Source: Meandrina meandrites
Lineage: Eukaryota > Cnidaria > Anthozoa > Scleractinia > Meandrinidae
Assembly: GCA_963693305.1 (NCBI GenBank)
Contig: OY855905.1
Span: forward strand, 37,029,637 to 37,093,636
Direction: 5' to 3'
DNA: 64,000 nt
Shown here one piece after another: positions 27,700 through 63,262 of this stretch. The notes beneath the pieces were generated by a model. The model made no database searches and was not told the DNA's origin. It worked only from the letters and a program-made list of their open reading frames with translations. How positions within the stretch are numbered: position 1 is the stretch's first letter; every line of letters starts with the position of its first letter. Made by a program: the position numbers and the translations under genes.

Positions 27700-27849
27700 C
27701 AACAACCAAGGTTCAGTGAACAGGACATAACAGGCTTGAAGGATATGTTTCCAAGTATGGAAGAAGGGGTCATTCGGTCTGTGCTTGAAGCAAGTGGGGG
27801 AGATGTTAATGCCGCAACAACTCATTTGTTGAGTATGACAGACTCTTGA
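22829..27849 (+). CDS. TOLLIP: Toll-interacting protein (endosomal ubiquitin/PI3P adaptor)
   Basis: TOLLIP links ubiquitinated cargo to endosomes and autophagy, and in vertebrates dampens Toll/IL-1 signalling. Exons: 22829-22844, 23823-24022, 25536-25669, 26394-26442, 26729-26881, 27511-27849, in frame, 296 residues (human 274). The Tom1-binding region holds L-P-E-D-F-L-R at 17-23. A C2 domain spans about 65-190 ([35 protein letters not shown]). A linker holds 20 Gln at 230-249 (15 CAG then 5 CAA). A CUE domain spans 251-293 (D-M-F-P and terminal L-L). The start is the first Met of a 16-nt coding exon, AAGATGGCG. Polyadenylation signals AATAAA lie near 27920-27935. Identification is firm. Confidence 0.96.
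23497..23790. mobile_element. Palindromic repeat (family B, copy 2) in TOLLIP intron 1
   Basis: 23497-23636 is a palindrome whose arms read TATCTTATTAGACATTT...ACACACTAAAATGTCTAATAAGA. The tail with GAAGCAGTGTTGGATAATA near 23770 matches the copy at 5095-5250. Confidence 0.65.
24069..24675. mobile_element. Inverted-repeat element in TOLLIP intron 2
   Basis: Arms of about 90 bases (24069-24160 and 24583-24675) are reverse complements at roughly 85%, sharing TCGCCTACGAGTG, TTCACTAATGACCAGTT and GCTAACG. The interior has no transposase. The 99-codon frame inside is not supported as a gene. Confidence 0.7.
25155..25325. mobile_element. Palindromic MITE (family C, copy 1) in TOLLIP intron 2
   Basis: GTGTTTCTATCGAGTTATAG at the left faces CTATAACTCGATAGAAACAC at the right. 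The inner arms AGTTTGGGAGAACGAGAAATGCTGTG face CACAGCG...GAGTTCTCCCAAACT. A half copy lies at 25445-25475. Confidence 0.8.
25762..25890. mobile_element. Diverged family C copy in TOLLIP intron 3
   Basis: It shares GAGTTATAGAAA, AGAAATGCTGTG, ATAATTCTTTCACAGCTGCC and AAGTTCTGCCAAACTTTTAT with the intact palindrome at 25155-25325. Its arms no longer pair well. Confidence 0.55.
26095..26235. mobile_element. Diverged family C copy in TOLLIP intron 3
   Basis: It shares AGGAATGCTGTGAAGAACAC, GATAATTCTTTCACAACTGC and AAGTTCTGCCATACTTTT with the copy at 25762-25890. Together with 25155-25325 these make three relatives in neighbouring TOLLIP introns. Confidence 0.55.
27646..27705 (+). repeat. CAG/CAA repeat coding 20 glutamines in TOLLIP
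   Basis: Fifteen CAG codons are followed by five CAA codons. The tract lies in the Pro/Val/Gly-rich linker between the C2 and CUE domains, where human TOLLIP has no such tract. The pure CAG part is likely to vary in length. Confidence 0.95.
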
Positions 27850-28756
27850 ATGGCGCTGATGTGCAAGGAATGGACTCCTGCTATACCGTACACTTAGTGT
27901 CAGATGAATCTTCAGCAATGAAAATAAACAATAAAATTCCATTTTAGAACTGAAAAGAGTCCCCTAGCTACAGCAGGTGTACTTGTGATCACTGTAGAGG
28001 AAAATAAGTGTAATTAAGTTTGTTTATATCTGAAAGTATATAAACAACAGACCATGATTTCAAAACACTGACAATATACAGTTATGGCAGCTGTGATCTT
28101 TTTTTTTTTACTTGTAAATGTTAAACTTGAAAGCAGTTGTACACCTGTATCCACACCATAGCTGCTAGTCAATAATCATGATAGAAATAGAAAAGTAGTA
28201 TGTAAAGTACTATTAATGCAATTCTAAATAGAAGATGGTAAAATTCAGGATTAAAAAAAAAATTTTATTTGTGAAATGGATGTTTCTTAATAATCATTTG
28301 TTTATGTCTGCATGGTAAGAGTAGAAAAGAAAAGAAAAGGAGGAAATGGGGCTGTGTGTAAAGAATGAAAACTGATTTGTAAAAGCATTGCTTGTTTCTT
28401 CATTACCCTGACCTTCCCTTTACTATCTATGCCTGCCACAGTGTGGTTCCAGAAAATATCCATACCTCATGGAAAGGATACTTCCTAAGAGCTCCCACCC
28501 CTCTGGAAATTCTAGTTAAGTGCTTCATACATTTCCTTTTAGTCTTTGGCCTTTGAGAACCCCACCCCCAGGAATTTCCAATCCCTTCCTTTTTTGGGGC
28601 TGGGGGGGGGGGGTGGGGAGGAGGGTAAAAGTAACTTAAATACTGCCTGCCCAGCCCATCTGAAGTGAAGTATGTAATGAGAATTGTGTGACATTCTCTT
28701 GCGGATGGTCAATTCTGGCAATGCCCCTCCCTTCTGAATAAATGGGTCAAACCGGG

Positions 28757-29060
28757 GGAGGGGACTCCCATATGGAAGGGACGGGGATGCTCATCGGAAA
28801 TTTTGAATTTAACCCCTAAAAGAGACCAATCTGGGTGTGGCTGAACGTGATGCAGACCCCTAAAAGAGTAAATATAACGAATCAAAATTCTTTCTTTTTT
28901 GTTATTTCTTTGCGTGCAACCCTAAACGAGACCTTGAGGGCTAAAAATAATGACATTTTGCCCAGAACACCCTTAGCGAGACCAAAATCCGAAATTTACA
29001 CCCCTAAGCGAGACGACGAGCATCCCCGTCCATTTCATATGGGAGTCCCGGGCGGGGGGG
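28757..29060 (+). mobile_element. Terminal-inverted-repeat MITE upstream of DHRS12 (family D, copy 1)
   Basis: The left end GGGACTCCCATATGGAAGGG (then ACGGGGATGC) and the right end GCATCCCCGTCCATTTCATATGGGAGTCCC are inverted repeats of about 30 bases. The interior has regularly spaced CCTAAAAGAGA, CCTAAACGAGA and CCTAAGCGAGA motifs. The same element lies in reverse orientation at 30799-31109. Confidence 0.8.
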
Positions 29061-29396
29061 GTCAAATGCCCTGCGCAGGGACCCCCTCGCCCCAGTTGGA
29101 TGAGCAACCGGCCACAAAGTATGTTCTAAATCTCTGAAAGACGATATAAACAAAATTGAGTTACCGTACCATGTGTCTGTGTTGTGCTTGAATATGCAAA
29201 GCAATGCACCCATGGCGTGCCGTTCAGAGCCTGGACCCAGCAATTGTCGGTCACGACACGTGTGTGTCACGCTATCAAAAAGATCAACCTTGAAGGCGAA
29301 GGCGAGCAAAAGCATTATAGGTGCAGATTAGTGGGTTGTTCTTCACAACTCCAAACGGCTTTTTCCCCAGTTGAAATTTACCGTCAAATCGGCAAG

Positions 29397-31896
29397 ATGA
29401 CGTTTTATAGGAATTTAGTTTGGTTTGCGAAAGGTTTTCGTGAATACACCAAGAACGGCTACCTCGCTGCGGAAAGGTCGTTCGATCCCAAAGCCCTTGA
29501 CGTTGACGTTTCGTCTCGAACGTTCATGATAACAGGCGCAAACAGCGGCATTGGAAAAGACACGGCCGTTTTTTTAGCCAAGAAAGGAGCTACAATACAT
29601 ATGGTCTGTCGAAGTGAAACGAGGGGTGAAGAGGCCCGGAAAGAAATCACTGAAGCATCGGGAAACGACAAGGTGAAACTACACATACTCGACATGTCCC
29701 AGCCAAGAAAGGTTTGGGAATTCGTGGAGACGTTTTCGTCTTCTAGTGAGGCTCTTCATGTGTTGATTAACAACGCTGGATGCATGGTGAATACGAGGGA
29801 AGTTGACGAAGACGGTTTGGAAAAGAACTTTGCTACTAACTCTTTGGGAACGTATATTTTGACCACTGGTCTCATGCCATTACTCCTGAAGCAGGAATCT
29901 CCCAGAATTATCACAGTCTCCTCAGGTTTGTAGAGTTATTTTGAGTTACTTTTGTAACCAACTACACGAGAAAACTCGAATGTTTTCGTTATCCCACCTT
30001 GGAGATTACTGTTAAATAGTAGTTTTTTTGAAACACACCTTTAAAAATAGGTGTTTCATATTATGATTACGTAACTCTTTCGCGCGAAGTGGCCGCCATT
30101 AAAACATCCCGCGAAAGTTTTTGTCGAGACATTCATGGATTTGGCTATTTTTCTTTACAAACACTGCGTTGTGTATTGGTGTGTCTGCTAAAATTCAAAA
30201 TGGTAGCGAGCTAAAAATCGGGAGATATCCCTTGCTGCCAGACGTCATTTTAGAGTTCAAATTCTTTTGTACATACTGACGAGGGTTGGCAGGTAGATTA
30301 GCATAACAAATGGATGAAAATGTGTATTTGTTCTGGTATTATTGGGTGGGTTCTGGTGTTGAACTTCAAATGGGCCTGTAGTTGTTCAAAGCAACCATCA
30401 CGATCATCTCTAGGGTAAGAAGGGACTGGGGAAGGAATTTTAGTGAGTGGTTGTACCTGTTAATTATCCATTTTGGGAATCCTGATATAATGGCTGGAAA
30501 TTGATCCACTACCTTGAGCAGTGTGTTAAATAAAAAAATGTAATTTCTGCATGATCTCTTCAACATGCAAATTATTACATAAGGTAACCTCAGAATTGTG
30601 CTGTTCCTGAAAATATCCATATGCCTCCCACATAAGATTTCTTGGTTTGAACCCCCTCCCCCTCCCCACCAGTCCAAGGGGCATTTCAGTTTAGCTTCAG
30701 ACTTTTCTTTGCAAATTTGACCTTTGAAGACCCCCAGCCAACCCCTTAAATTTCCTTTGGTGTTGGTATGGATATTTTCTATAACCACAGATTTCAGCCT
30801 GGGGGGGACTCCCACATGAAATGGATGGGGATGCTCGTCGTCTCGCTTAGGGGTGTAAATTTTGGATTTTGGTCTCGCTTAGGGTGTTCTGGGCAAAATG
30901 TCATTATTTTTAGCCGTCAAGGTCTCGTTTAGGGTTGCACGCGAAGAAATAACAAAAAAGAAAAAATTTTGATTCGTTTTATTTACTCTTTTAGGGGTCT
31001 GCATAATGTTTGGCCACACCCAGATTGGTCTCTTTTAGGGGGTAAATTCAAAATTTCTGACGAGCATCCCCATCCCTTCCATATGGGAGCCCCCCCCCCC
31101 CCCCCCCCCGGAATTTCAGCTGCCTCCTCTGGTCACAACCCCTCCCCAAAACATGTACTTGCAGTATTAAGAGTGTTGCACACTTCATTACAGGGGGTAT
31201 GCTTGTGGTAAAGCTGGATACAAAAGATCTCCAGTTTGAGAATATGAACCCATTTGATGGCACCATGGCATATGCACAGAACAAGCGCCAGCAAGTCATC
31301 ATGACGCAAAAGTGGGCTGAAAAACACAAGGAAATTTTCTTTTCTTCTATGCATCCAGGTAGGATCCTAACAAGTCTCAATTTGGGTTGAAATTCTTTTG
31401 GCTTGTCACTAAACCTTGTTTTTAAGTCGTTCATTTATTTTGACTTGCAACGTCTGTGAAGCTATTATACAAAAAAATGGCTGTGATGTTTGTATTCAAC
31501 AAGATTGGCACTTCCCCTGTGATTTGAGCAAAACCGTTATTTTTATGAAAATTAAGCTTGGTGGTCAGAAGTGGCTTGGTATAATGATTTTTCTAACAGA
31601 TGGTCAAATTTGCAGGTTGGGCTGACACTCCAGCAGTACGGACATCAATGCCAGGCTTCCATCGCAAAATGAAGGACCGTCTGCGGACCTCTGAGCAGGG
31701 TGCAGATACAATCATTTGGTTGGCTGTTGCTGATATGTCCAAGGAGACTAGTGGTGCTTTCTATCAAGATAGAAAACCAGCTCCAACACATTTACCACTA
31801 GCATGGTCAAAAGCTTCCGACACTGAGAAAAATGATCTGATGACTAAACTCGAAGAACTGGCCTCAAAGTTCAAGTCTGGTTCAACTGCAAGCTAA
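29397..31896 (+). CDS. DHRS12: Dehydrogenase/reductase SDR family member 12-like
   Basis: This is a short-chain dehydrogenase/reductase of the DHRS12 type, with an oxidoreductase fold; the substrate is not established. Exons: 29397-29925, 31194-31358, 31616-31896, in frame, 324 residues (human about 317). The family-specific start M-T-F-Y-R-N-L-V-W-F-A-K-G was chosen. An in-frame ATG at 29184 exists, but its extension shows no family likeness. The cofactor motif T-G-A-N-S-G-I-G is at 46-53, N-N-A-G at 125-128, the catalytic Ser region T-V-S-S-G at 173-177, and Y-A-Q-N-K at 203-207 (Y-x-x-x-K). The C-terminal part contains S-S-M-H-P-G-W-A-D-T-P and Q-D-R-K-P-A-P-T-H-L-P-L. A polyadenylation signal AATAAA lies near 32107. 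All catalytic residues are present. It is a tandem, same-strand neighbour of TOLLIP. Confidence 0.94.
30799..31109 (-). mobile_element. Terminal-inverted-repeat MITE in DHRS12 intron 1 (family D, copy 2)
   Basis: This is the reverse complement of 28757-29060: GGGACTCCCACATGAAATGG, GGTCTCGCTTAGGG and GGTCTCGTTTAGGGTTGCAC appear in mirrored order. It ends in a run of about 20 C. The two copies flank DHRS12 exon 1 as an inverted pair about 1.7 kb apart. Confidence 0.8.
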
Positions 31897-32205
31897 TTTG
31901 AATTAAGTATACTAGTTCTATAATTTCACATCCTCATTCATGGAAAATGATTCTCTCACTTGCTTGTCACATAGAATACAGCAGTGGCTGGCAGTTGTAT
32001 TAAAAGGCTAAATGGTATTGTGATGCCATGTTGTTGAATATTGTAACAACTGGTTTAAAATGTTCTTTCCTATTCTATCAATTTACTTATCTTGATCATT
32101 TATGGTCAATAAACACAGACATTCCTAGCAGTATCAGCAGTTTTGTTCAAGAAGAGAAAATTTAAGATTAGCTGAAAATTTAAGATTAGCTGATAATCAT
32201 TTTAG

Positions 32206-33290
32206 TTTGGAAGACTTCGCGGCGAGGTAAATATCCACCATTTTCACCGACACTAAGGTGAATAATTGTTTTAGTATATACCACACAAGTTGAATTAGGG
32301 CCAATTCGCACTAGCGGACAAGTTTTAAATGTCATGACATTTTTGACAACAAAAAAATTGTCGCGACAAGTCAGAGACATTTTGAAGAAAACAAAAGGTG
32401 TAATTATTATTACAATAGCTCTGTACGTGCTTCTGGCATCCTGGTACATTTCTCGGCACGGTCGTCTTGTGCAAACATCAAATAATCAGGCAGGTCCACG
32501 TGGTGAAAAATTTTAAAACGATTTGCATTTGAAGTGCGCGTGTTGTGATTTTTTTGTGCTCGTGCGGGGATAATGTCGCAAGTAAACTATTTCTTTTCCC
32601 CTCCATTTATCGGTACAAACTGGTTCCCTCCGCATTCATTTGTTCCAACCCCGGTATTACCATCCTTCCACGACCTCACCTCGGCACACAAACATGTTTT
32701 GCCGCCTATCGCGGAAAAATTTCGCGTGTTGTTTTTTAGTACAATCCAGACCAAACACAATAGCCAATCAACAACGTATTGTTATCTGGCATTACGAGGG
32801 GCGTTGGAATGCGACTTGTCATGACTTGTCCTGCCTTGAGGCAGGACATCGGCCCCTTTGAAGATTTGTCCGTGTTGACAAAAATTTGCCCTTGTCCAAC
32901 AAGTCGTTCGCACTTGTTTTTGCGATTGTTTGACAAAATGTATCGCGCGTGCAACGCGGACCAATCATAAGACAACTGCTTCTTTGTTTTCCTGCATTGT
33001 TGGACAAGTTCTAGGTTTCAAAAAACGTATTCGCACTTGTTTTCTGTAACAAGTGACACACAAGTGATGAAATCTACCAATTGTTACAATTTTTTTCCAG
33101 TAGTGCGAATTAGCCCTAACTAACGGACCAAAACATTACTTTCGGTACACAAAGCGAGGCACGAAGTCATTTTGTTTCTATTCCGCTGCTCGGAGGTGAA
33201 TAGTACTTTGCTAATCACCTCCAAGTTAACCAATCAGCGCGCGCGGAAAGCACTATTCACATGTGTGGTATAAATTATACTAACTAAGAC
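32206..33290. mobile_element. Older palindromic repeat split by the TA-flanked MITE
   Basis: GCGGCGAGGTAAATATCCACC and GTATATACCACAC on the left correspond to the reverse complement of GGAGGTGAATAGTACT and GTGTGGTATAAATTATAC on the right. The unit resumes on the far side of the insertion. The boundaries are approximate. Confidence 0.4.
32295..33119. mobile_element. MITE with terminal inverted repeats, TA-flanked
   Basis: The left end TTAGGGCCAATTCGCACTA and the right end TAGTGCGAATTAGCCCTAA are inverted repeats with one mismatch. A TA dinucleotide sits directly outside GGGC/GCCC at both ends, compatible with a mariner-like TA duplication. The interior has many ACTTGTC/GACAAGT motifs. It interrupts an older repeat (32206-33290). 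Confidence 0.7.
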
Positions 33291-34014
33291 TATTCATTTA
33301 TCCAATAGCAAAGTATGGTCATTAAAAATGATATTTTATTGATCCATTGGGTTAATGTTTTTATTTTTAAACAAGAAATTCCGGTGTAAAGGAGCCCAGG
33401 TCAAACATTCCCACATCAGTTGTCAGCCACCATCAAAGCATAAACCCTCAACAAACTCACAAACAACCTGCTTATTTTTTGTGACAGTTGCTGATGGTTC
33501 ATTTTTGTTGAGAGTAGAAGAGTAGAAACATTTTACAAAATTAGTCACTTAAATCATTACTCATCCTGGGAGACCCAGGGGCAGTAAGTGGGGGAAGGAA
33601 AAGTCAAAACGGCAGGAAAAAATTGGTGAAAAAAAAAGTTGGAGCGAAAGCGCGGAGTCCTGGGAAAGAGTCTTTCATCATCAGTTCCAAACAGCTCTCT
33701 GAAAGCCAACGGAAATGTGCTTACCACTTGCTTTTATCTACCAGTTCAGGGCCTTTTGCCAGTTTCAACCTGTTTATGCAGCAAGTTAGCTCAATTCCAG
33801 ATGCTCCAAGTGAATTCTGGTAAACTGAACACACCAAGTCTCATTCAGTATTTTTATTAAGAGCTTTTGCTCACCATTTGCCCGAACTGTGAACCAACCA
33901 TTTTGAACTTTTCTGACATCTTCACATTAGACCATAGAAGAATTTGGTTGATCCTTTTTCTGAGTCCAGAAAACTAACCAGTTGGCCACTGTTGCCCCCC
34001 CCACCCCCCCCCCC

Positions 34015-34017
<3 letters not shown>

Positions 34018-34062
<45 letters not shown>
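34018..34062 (+). repeat. (CA)n microsatellite
   Basis: More than twenty consecutive CA units follow an interrupted run of C. Confidence 0.95.
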
Positions 34063-34067
<5 letters not shown>

Positions 34068-35124
34068 AAAACGATTGAATACTACCTCTTAAAATACCAA
34101 AGGATGCTTCACACTTAAACCAATTGATACAGCTAGGCCTTTATTGAGAACAACAATACCCTGATGTTGTACAGACTGGATATCTTACTAAAGTCTAGTA
34201 ATATACCCTGCTGTAGTTACTCAATACAATCATGATGCTGCTCCGACTCAGTTACGTATGATGATTATACATGGAAGTGTCACTAGAAGTATAACTTCTC
34301 ACTCACTCTGAGTTGAAAATATTTATTGAACATAATTATTCTTGTGAAAGAATGTTTTAGCTAAAGCAGGCCTAATTTCCAGTTCTTTTGCACATCTGTG
34401 TCCTTCCCAGTGTTTCTGCCAGCTGATCACATTCTGGACTTTGCAAGACAAGCCAGGAAACAATCACGCTTTACCTGTCAAAGCATGATGTTGACCACAT
34501 CTCATTCAGAATTGCTAACCTTGGTTAGCTTTCCGTATTGTTTCAAAGTGTTTCTCATTGGCACTTTCACATTTGGCACTTAAAGCAGTTCTGCATTAAA
34601 AAGTTTAAAGCACTCGGTACCTTAACACATCAAACAATTGTAGACGTTTTTATGATTTATTTCTTACAGTAAAACTTCACACTTGCAGTACACTAACTTT
34701 ATAAAATTTTAATAACAGACTATTATAGAGTTCTAAACCACAGTGGTTAAAGCTGAATATTGCAAAACAAGTAATCTATGGAATGCTGGCGAGAAAGACA
34801 AGTGCATGTAATTCCAGGCGTATTCTTTCTATGTATATAATTTGTTTTACTCAGTATGTTTTGACAGTACTTTTCTATCCTTCAGAAACGAAATCTTAAC
34901 TTTTCAAACTACATTTTCACAAGATTTGTACCATACAGTATTTGGATGTTGCACTCTTTACCACCCTGTACTTTCCTTGTGAAGGTACTTAGAGCAACGT
35001 TCACTTTGTCTTGACAGGGGAAAGCTCGCTGTTTCTTCAGTTTATAAAGTTTTTGTTGCAACACCACATTAATTAATATCTCCTAGTAATTAAAAGTGTA
35101 TTCACTAAGGTCCTTTGAAGTACT

Positions 35125-60435
<25,311 letters not shown>

Positions 60436-60792
60436 GGCAAGTAAAACCTCTTAGAAATATACAAAGAGGAACAAAGAACTGGTTATTGAATAAAAAATGG
60501 TTACACACCAGCCAGGACCACCAATATACGATGAAAATTGGTAGAAAAATACAAAATTCTACCGCACACAACAATATGGCGGTCGCCACGTCACTTCGGA
60601 CATGTGTGGGCGCCTCGATCTGGTGCGGTAAAGTGATTCCTCCCTCCCCTCCCTCAAATGAACCGTGTCTGTCGTACCCAGTTCTAAAATCATGGGCCCT
60701 CGCTCTCCCTCTTTCTCTTTCCTCTCTTCGACCGCCATCGCGGTTCAAGTCGGTGTACAATCCACCGAAATTGTTGAGAAAATCGGTACATC
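60436..60792. promoter_or_regulatory. Shared upstream region of divergent COPA and RACK1
   Basis: 357 bases separate the two start codons. Both promoters and 5' UTRs must lie here, or their 5' UTR introns must lie elsewhere. The region is richer in CG dinucleotides than its surroundings (GCGGTCGCCACGTCACTTCGG, CGACCGCCATCGCGG) and has no obvious TATA box next to either start. It contains ACAATATGGCGGTCGC, a YY1-like core. Promoter activity is inferred from position. Confidence 0.6.
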
Positions 60793-63262
60793 ATGGCTGA
60801 ACAACTAGTTCTTAAAGGAACACTAAAGGGGCACAATGGCTGGGTAACACAAATTGCCACAAACCCTCAAGAACCAGACAAGATTTTGTCCGGATCTCGG
60901 GGTAGGTAACTCAGTGAATCGACATAGTTTGTTGTCGTTTTGCAAGATTCTAGTGTAATGATAATTTTTAGTCTTCAGTAAAGGAAAGTAAAAAGTACCT
61001 TTCTGTTGGTTTAATTGCTCAATCCAAACTTGTCTTGATCCGCAGAGAGACGAAGTGTATAATAAATTATTTCTTATATAAGCGTTATTATGAGGGTTTT
61101 GGTAAAGCCACAAGTTACTGCTCTTTTACCTTAAGCTTAATTACAAGTTCTCTGGATAATATTTTCTTTACTTTTAGATCAGATGTGAAAATATTGCAGA
61201 ATGCATTTTGTATCTCGGCAAAATAACATGTTAAGCTTTGTCTGTGTGTTCAAGAGGCTTCATGATGCATTATAAGTCAAATAGAAATTTTTATTAGGAC
61301 TTGTCGTAATCAAAAAATGTTCAATATATCATGTCTGAAAGTAGATTACTTTCAGGAGTCTTCTAAAACCAGTTAAAGTAGGCTCAGATTTTACATTATT
61401 AGGTAGGGAGTTCCAGGTATTAGTTGTAAAGTAACAAAAGGAGTGGAGGCAACTAGGAAAAGGAAGTCAAGCAGTGGCAAAAGACTGAGATTGTCAGCGT
61501 ACTATGTCTTATGTTTTAATGGGGGGGGGTGAAGATGATGATCGGCCATGTTTACAAGGGACCGGTTCCAAATGGATCTAAATGGAAAACTGAACTGATA
61601 GACCTTCCGATTAGACAGGACCAGTTTGGAACTGGTCTGGAATGGATCCAAAACTGCTGTTTTGTAGGTCCAGTTTTGGATCTGTGCTGGACTGGTTCCA
61701 GAAATAACCAATGAAAAACCAGGTTTATGTTTACATGGAACCAGTAACTGTTGGAACTGCTCTGGATCAGTTTCAAATGGTTCCATGTAAACCCAAGCCG
61801 TTCAAGCCTTGTTTGGTCCAGAACGGTTCTGGTCCAGCCTCCTGTAAACATGGCTCATCATGCAAATTCTTGGAGGAAAGATTACATGACAAACCAAAAG
61901 AACGTCTGTCTGCATAGATTATATGAGTGAGTGAATTTGAAAAATGACAAGATGACAATTCAGTGCAAAAATCACCTGGTGCACCAGTTTTAAAAGATGG
62001 ATGGTATGTCATTAACATGCTAAGACAAAAACAGTACAGTCAAAGCCCTGTTTAGCAACCACCTTTTAGTGGCCTGCTGTCAAAGCCCTGAACATTTTGT
62101 CAAATTCAAGAAAGTAGTTTACTTTTTGCAAACTGTGGGATTCAGAATGGTGTACAGAATACTGTACCTTACTAAACTGGCTGTTCCTTTTTTCAGATAA
62201 AACACTCATTGTTTGGAAACTGAAACGTGAAGAGACCAACTATGGTGTGGCGGAGAAATCTCTAACAGGCCACAACCACTTTATTTCTGATGTGGTCATG
62301 TCATCTGATGGTCAGTTTGCCCTCTCTGGCTCCTGGGACAGCACATTGAGATTGTGGGATCTTAATGCGTAAGCTATGAACTTTTTCATTCACTGTCAGC
62401 AACTTTCATGTGAACAATACTAGTCAAGTGATGTTTGGTGTTGTTTTTCACTGCAAATTTTAAGTGCATACAATACAAAAGGTACAATATGGACATCAAA
62501 GTGCACTTAGCTATGGTTGTGACATGGCTGCATATGAAGCAAGATTTTTCATTGTCATTTTGTTCAATATGCAAGGAAAACCACTGTTAACACAAAGATT
62601 CTATTGAACAAAGATTCAAGTGATTTTGGGGGGTAAAAAATGCCATTTTTCTGACAAAAAAAAAACGTGTCCAGAGACTGGGTCAACTTTTTATTTTGAA
62701 ACCCTGAATGTGACGTCACCTTGGTTGGAAAGGCTTTGTTTACAGTAAATGCTGAGTAAGGAAAGATGGCAAGTGACAGCTGTAGGGATTTTGATTTTAG
62801 TGCGTCTTCTGACTCTTCAGTAGTTAGCAGAGTGAGGAAGAAACAGATGAAGATTATGATGTAGTTTCCCACTGTCCACCATAAATTATCTATTGCTTCA
62901 AGATGCAACCAACTTGGCATCATGAGCTGAGATCACATGGTATTTTGACCTTGTGATTTGAAAACCATTTTTTGAGAAAAATGCAGTAAATTTCAAGGCT
63001 TATAAAATTTAAATTGTCAATTTACTCCATAACAAATAATGCATTATAAATAATTTGCATCGTATGCACTTTAAATGATAGTAAGTTTTGTGCAACTATT
63101 TGATTCTTCATCAGTGGCACCACCACACGCCATTTTGTTGGCCACACCAAAGATGTTATGAGTGTTGCGTTTTCTGCTGACAATCGTCAGATTGTGTCCG
63201 GATCACGTGACAAGACAATCAAGCTGTGGAACACCCTGGGAGTCTGCAAATACACCATTGCG
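60793..63262 (+). CDS. RACK1: Receptor for activated C kinase 1, first three coding exons (gene continues past the window)
   Basis: RACK1 is a seven-bladed WD40 protein on the 40S ribosomal subunit and a signalling scaffold. Exons: 60793-60901, 62197-62368, 63115-63262, in frame, covering about 143 of the usual 317 residues. Start [19 protein letters not shown] follows CATC as a good initiation context. Conserved blocks are [48 protein letters not shown] and [20 protein letters not shown]. The third donor (GCG/GTTCGT) is weak but matches the expected exon border. The remaining exons must lie to the right. Confidence 0.93.
61547..61853. mobile_element. Inverted-repeat element in RACK1 intron 1
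   Basis: CATGTTTACAAGGGACCGGTTCC at the left faces GGTTCTGGTCCAGCCTCCTGTAAACATGG at the right. A second inner pair reads TTTACATGGAACCAGT and GGTTCCATGTAAAC. The interior repeats GGTCCAG, TGGATC and GGAACTG. Confidence 0.65.

Larger units (their letters stand above)
31897..35124. other. Intergenic region between convergent DHRS12 and COPA
   Basis: It holds the DHRS12 3' UTR, the nested elements at 32206-33290, a C run with a (CA)n microsatellite at about 33995-34062, and AT-rich sequence. A minus-strand AATAAA near 34660 could end COPA. No gene is supported. Confidence 0.55.

Noticed and set aside
29184..29396. Upstream in-frame ATG that would extend DHRS12 by 71 residues
   Set aside because: The extension has no similarity to the family, and the ATG at 29397 matches the conserved DHRS12 N-terminus.
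62369..63114. Possible box C/D snoRNA in a RACK1 intron, as in vertebrates
   Set aside because: GATGA and CTGA words occur, but no pair with a terminal stem and C'/D' boxes at suitable spacing could be supported by eye.
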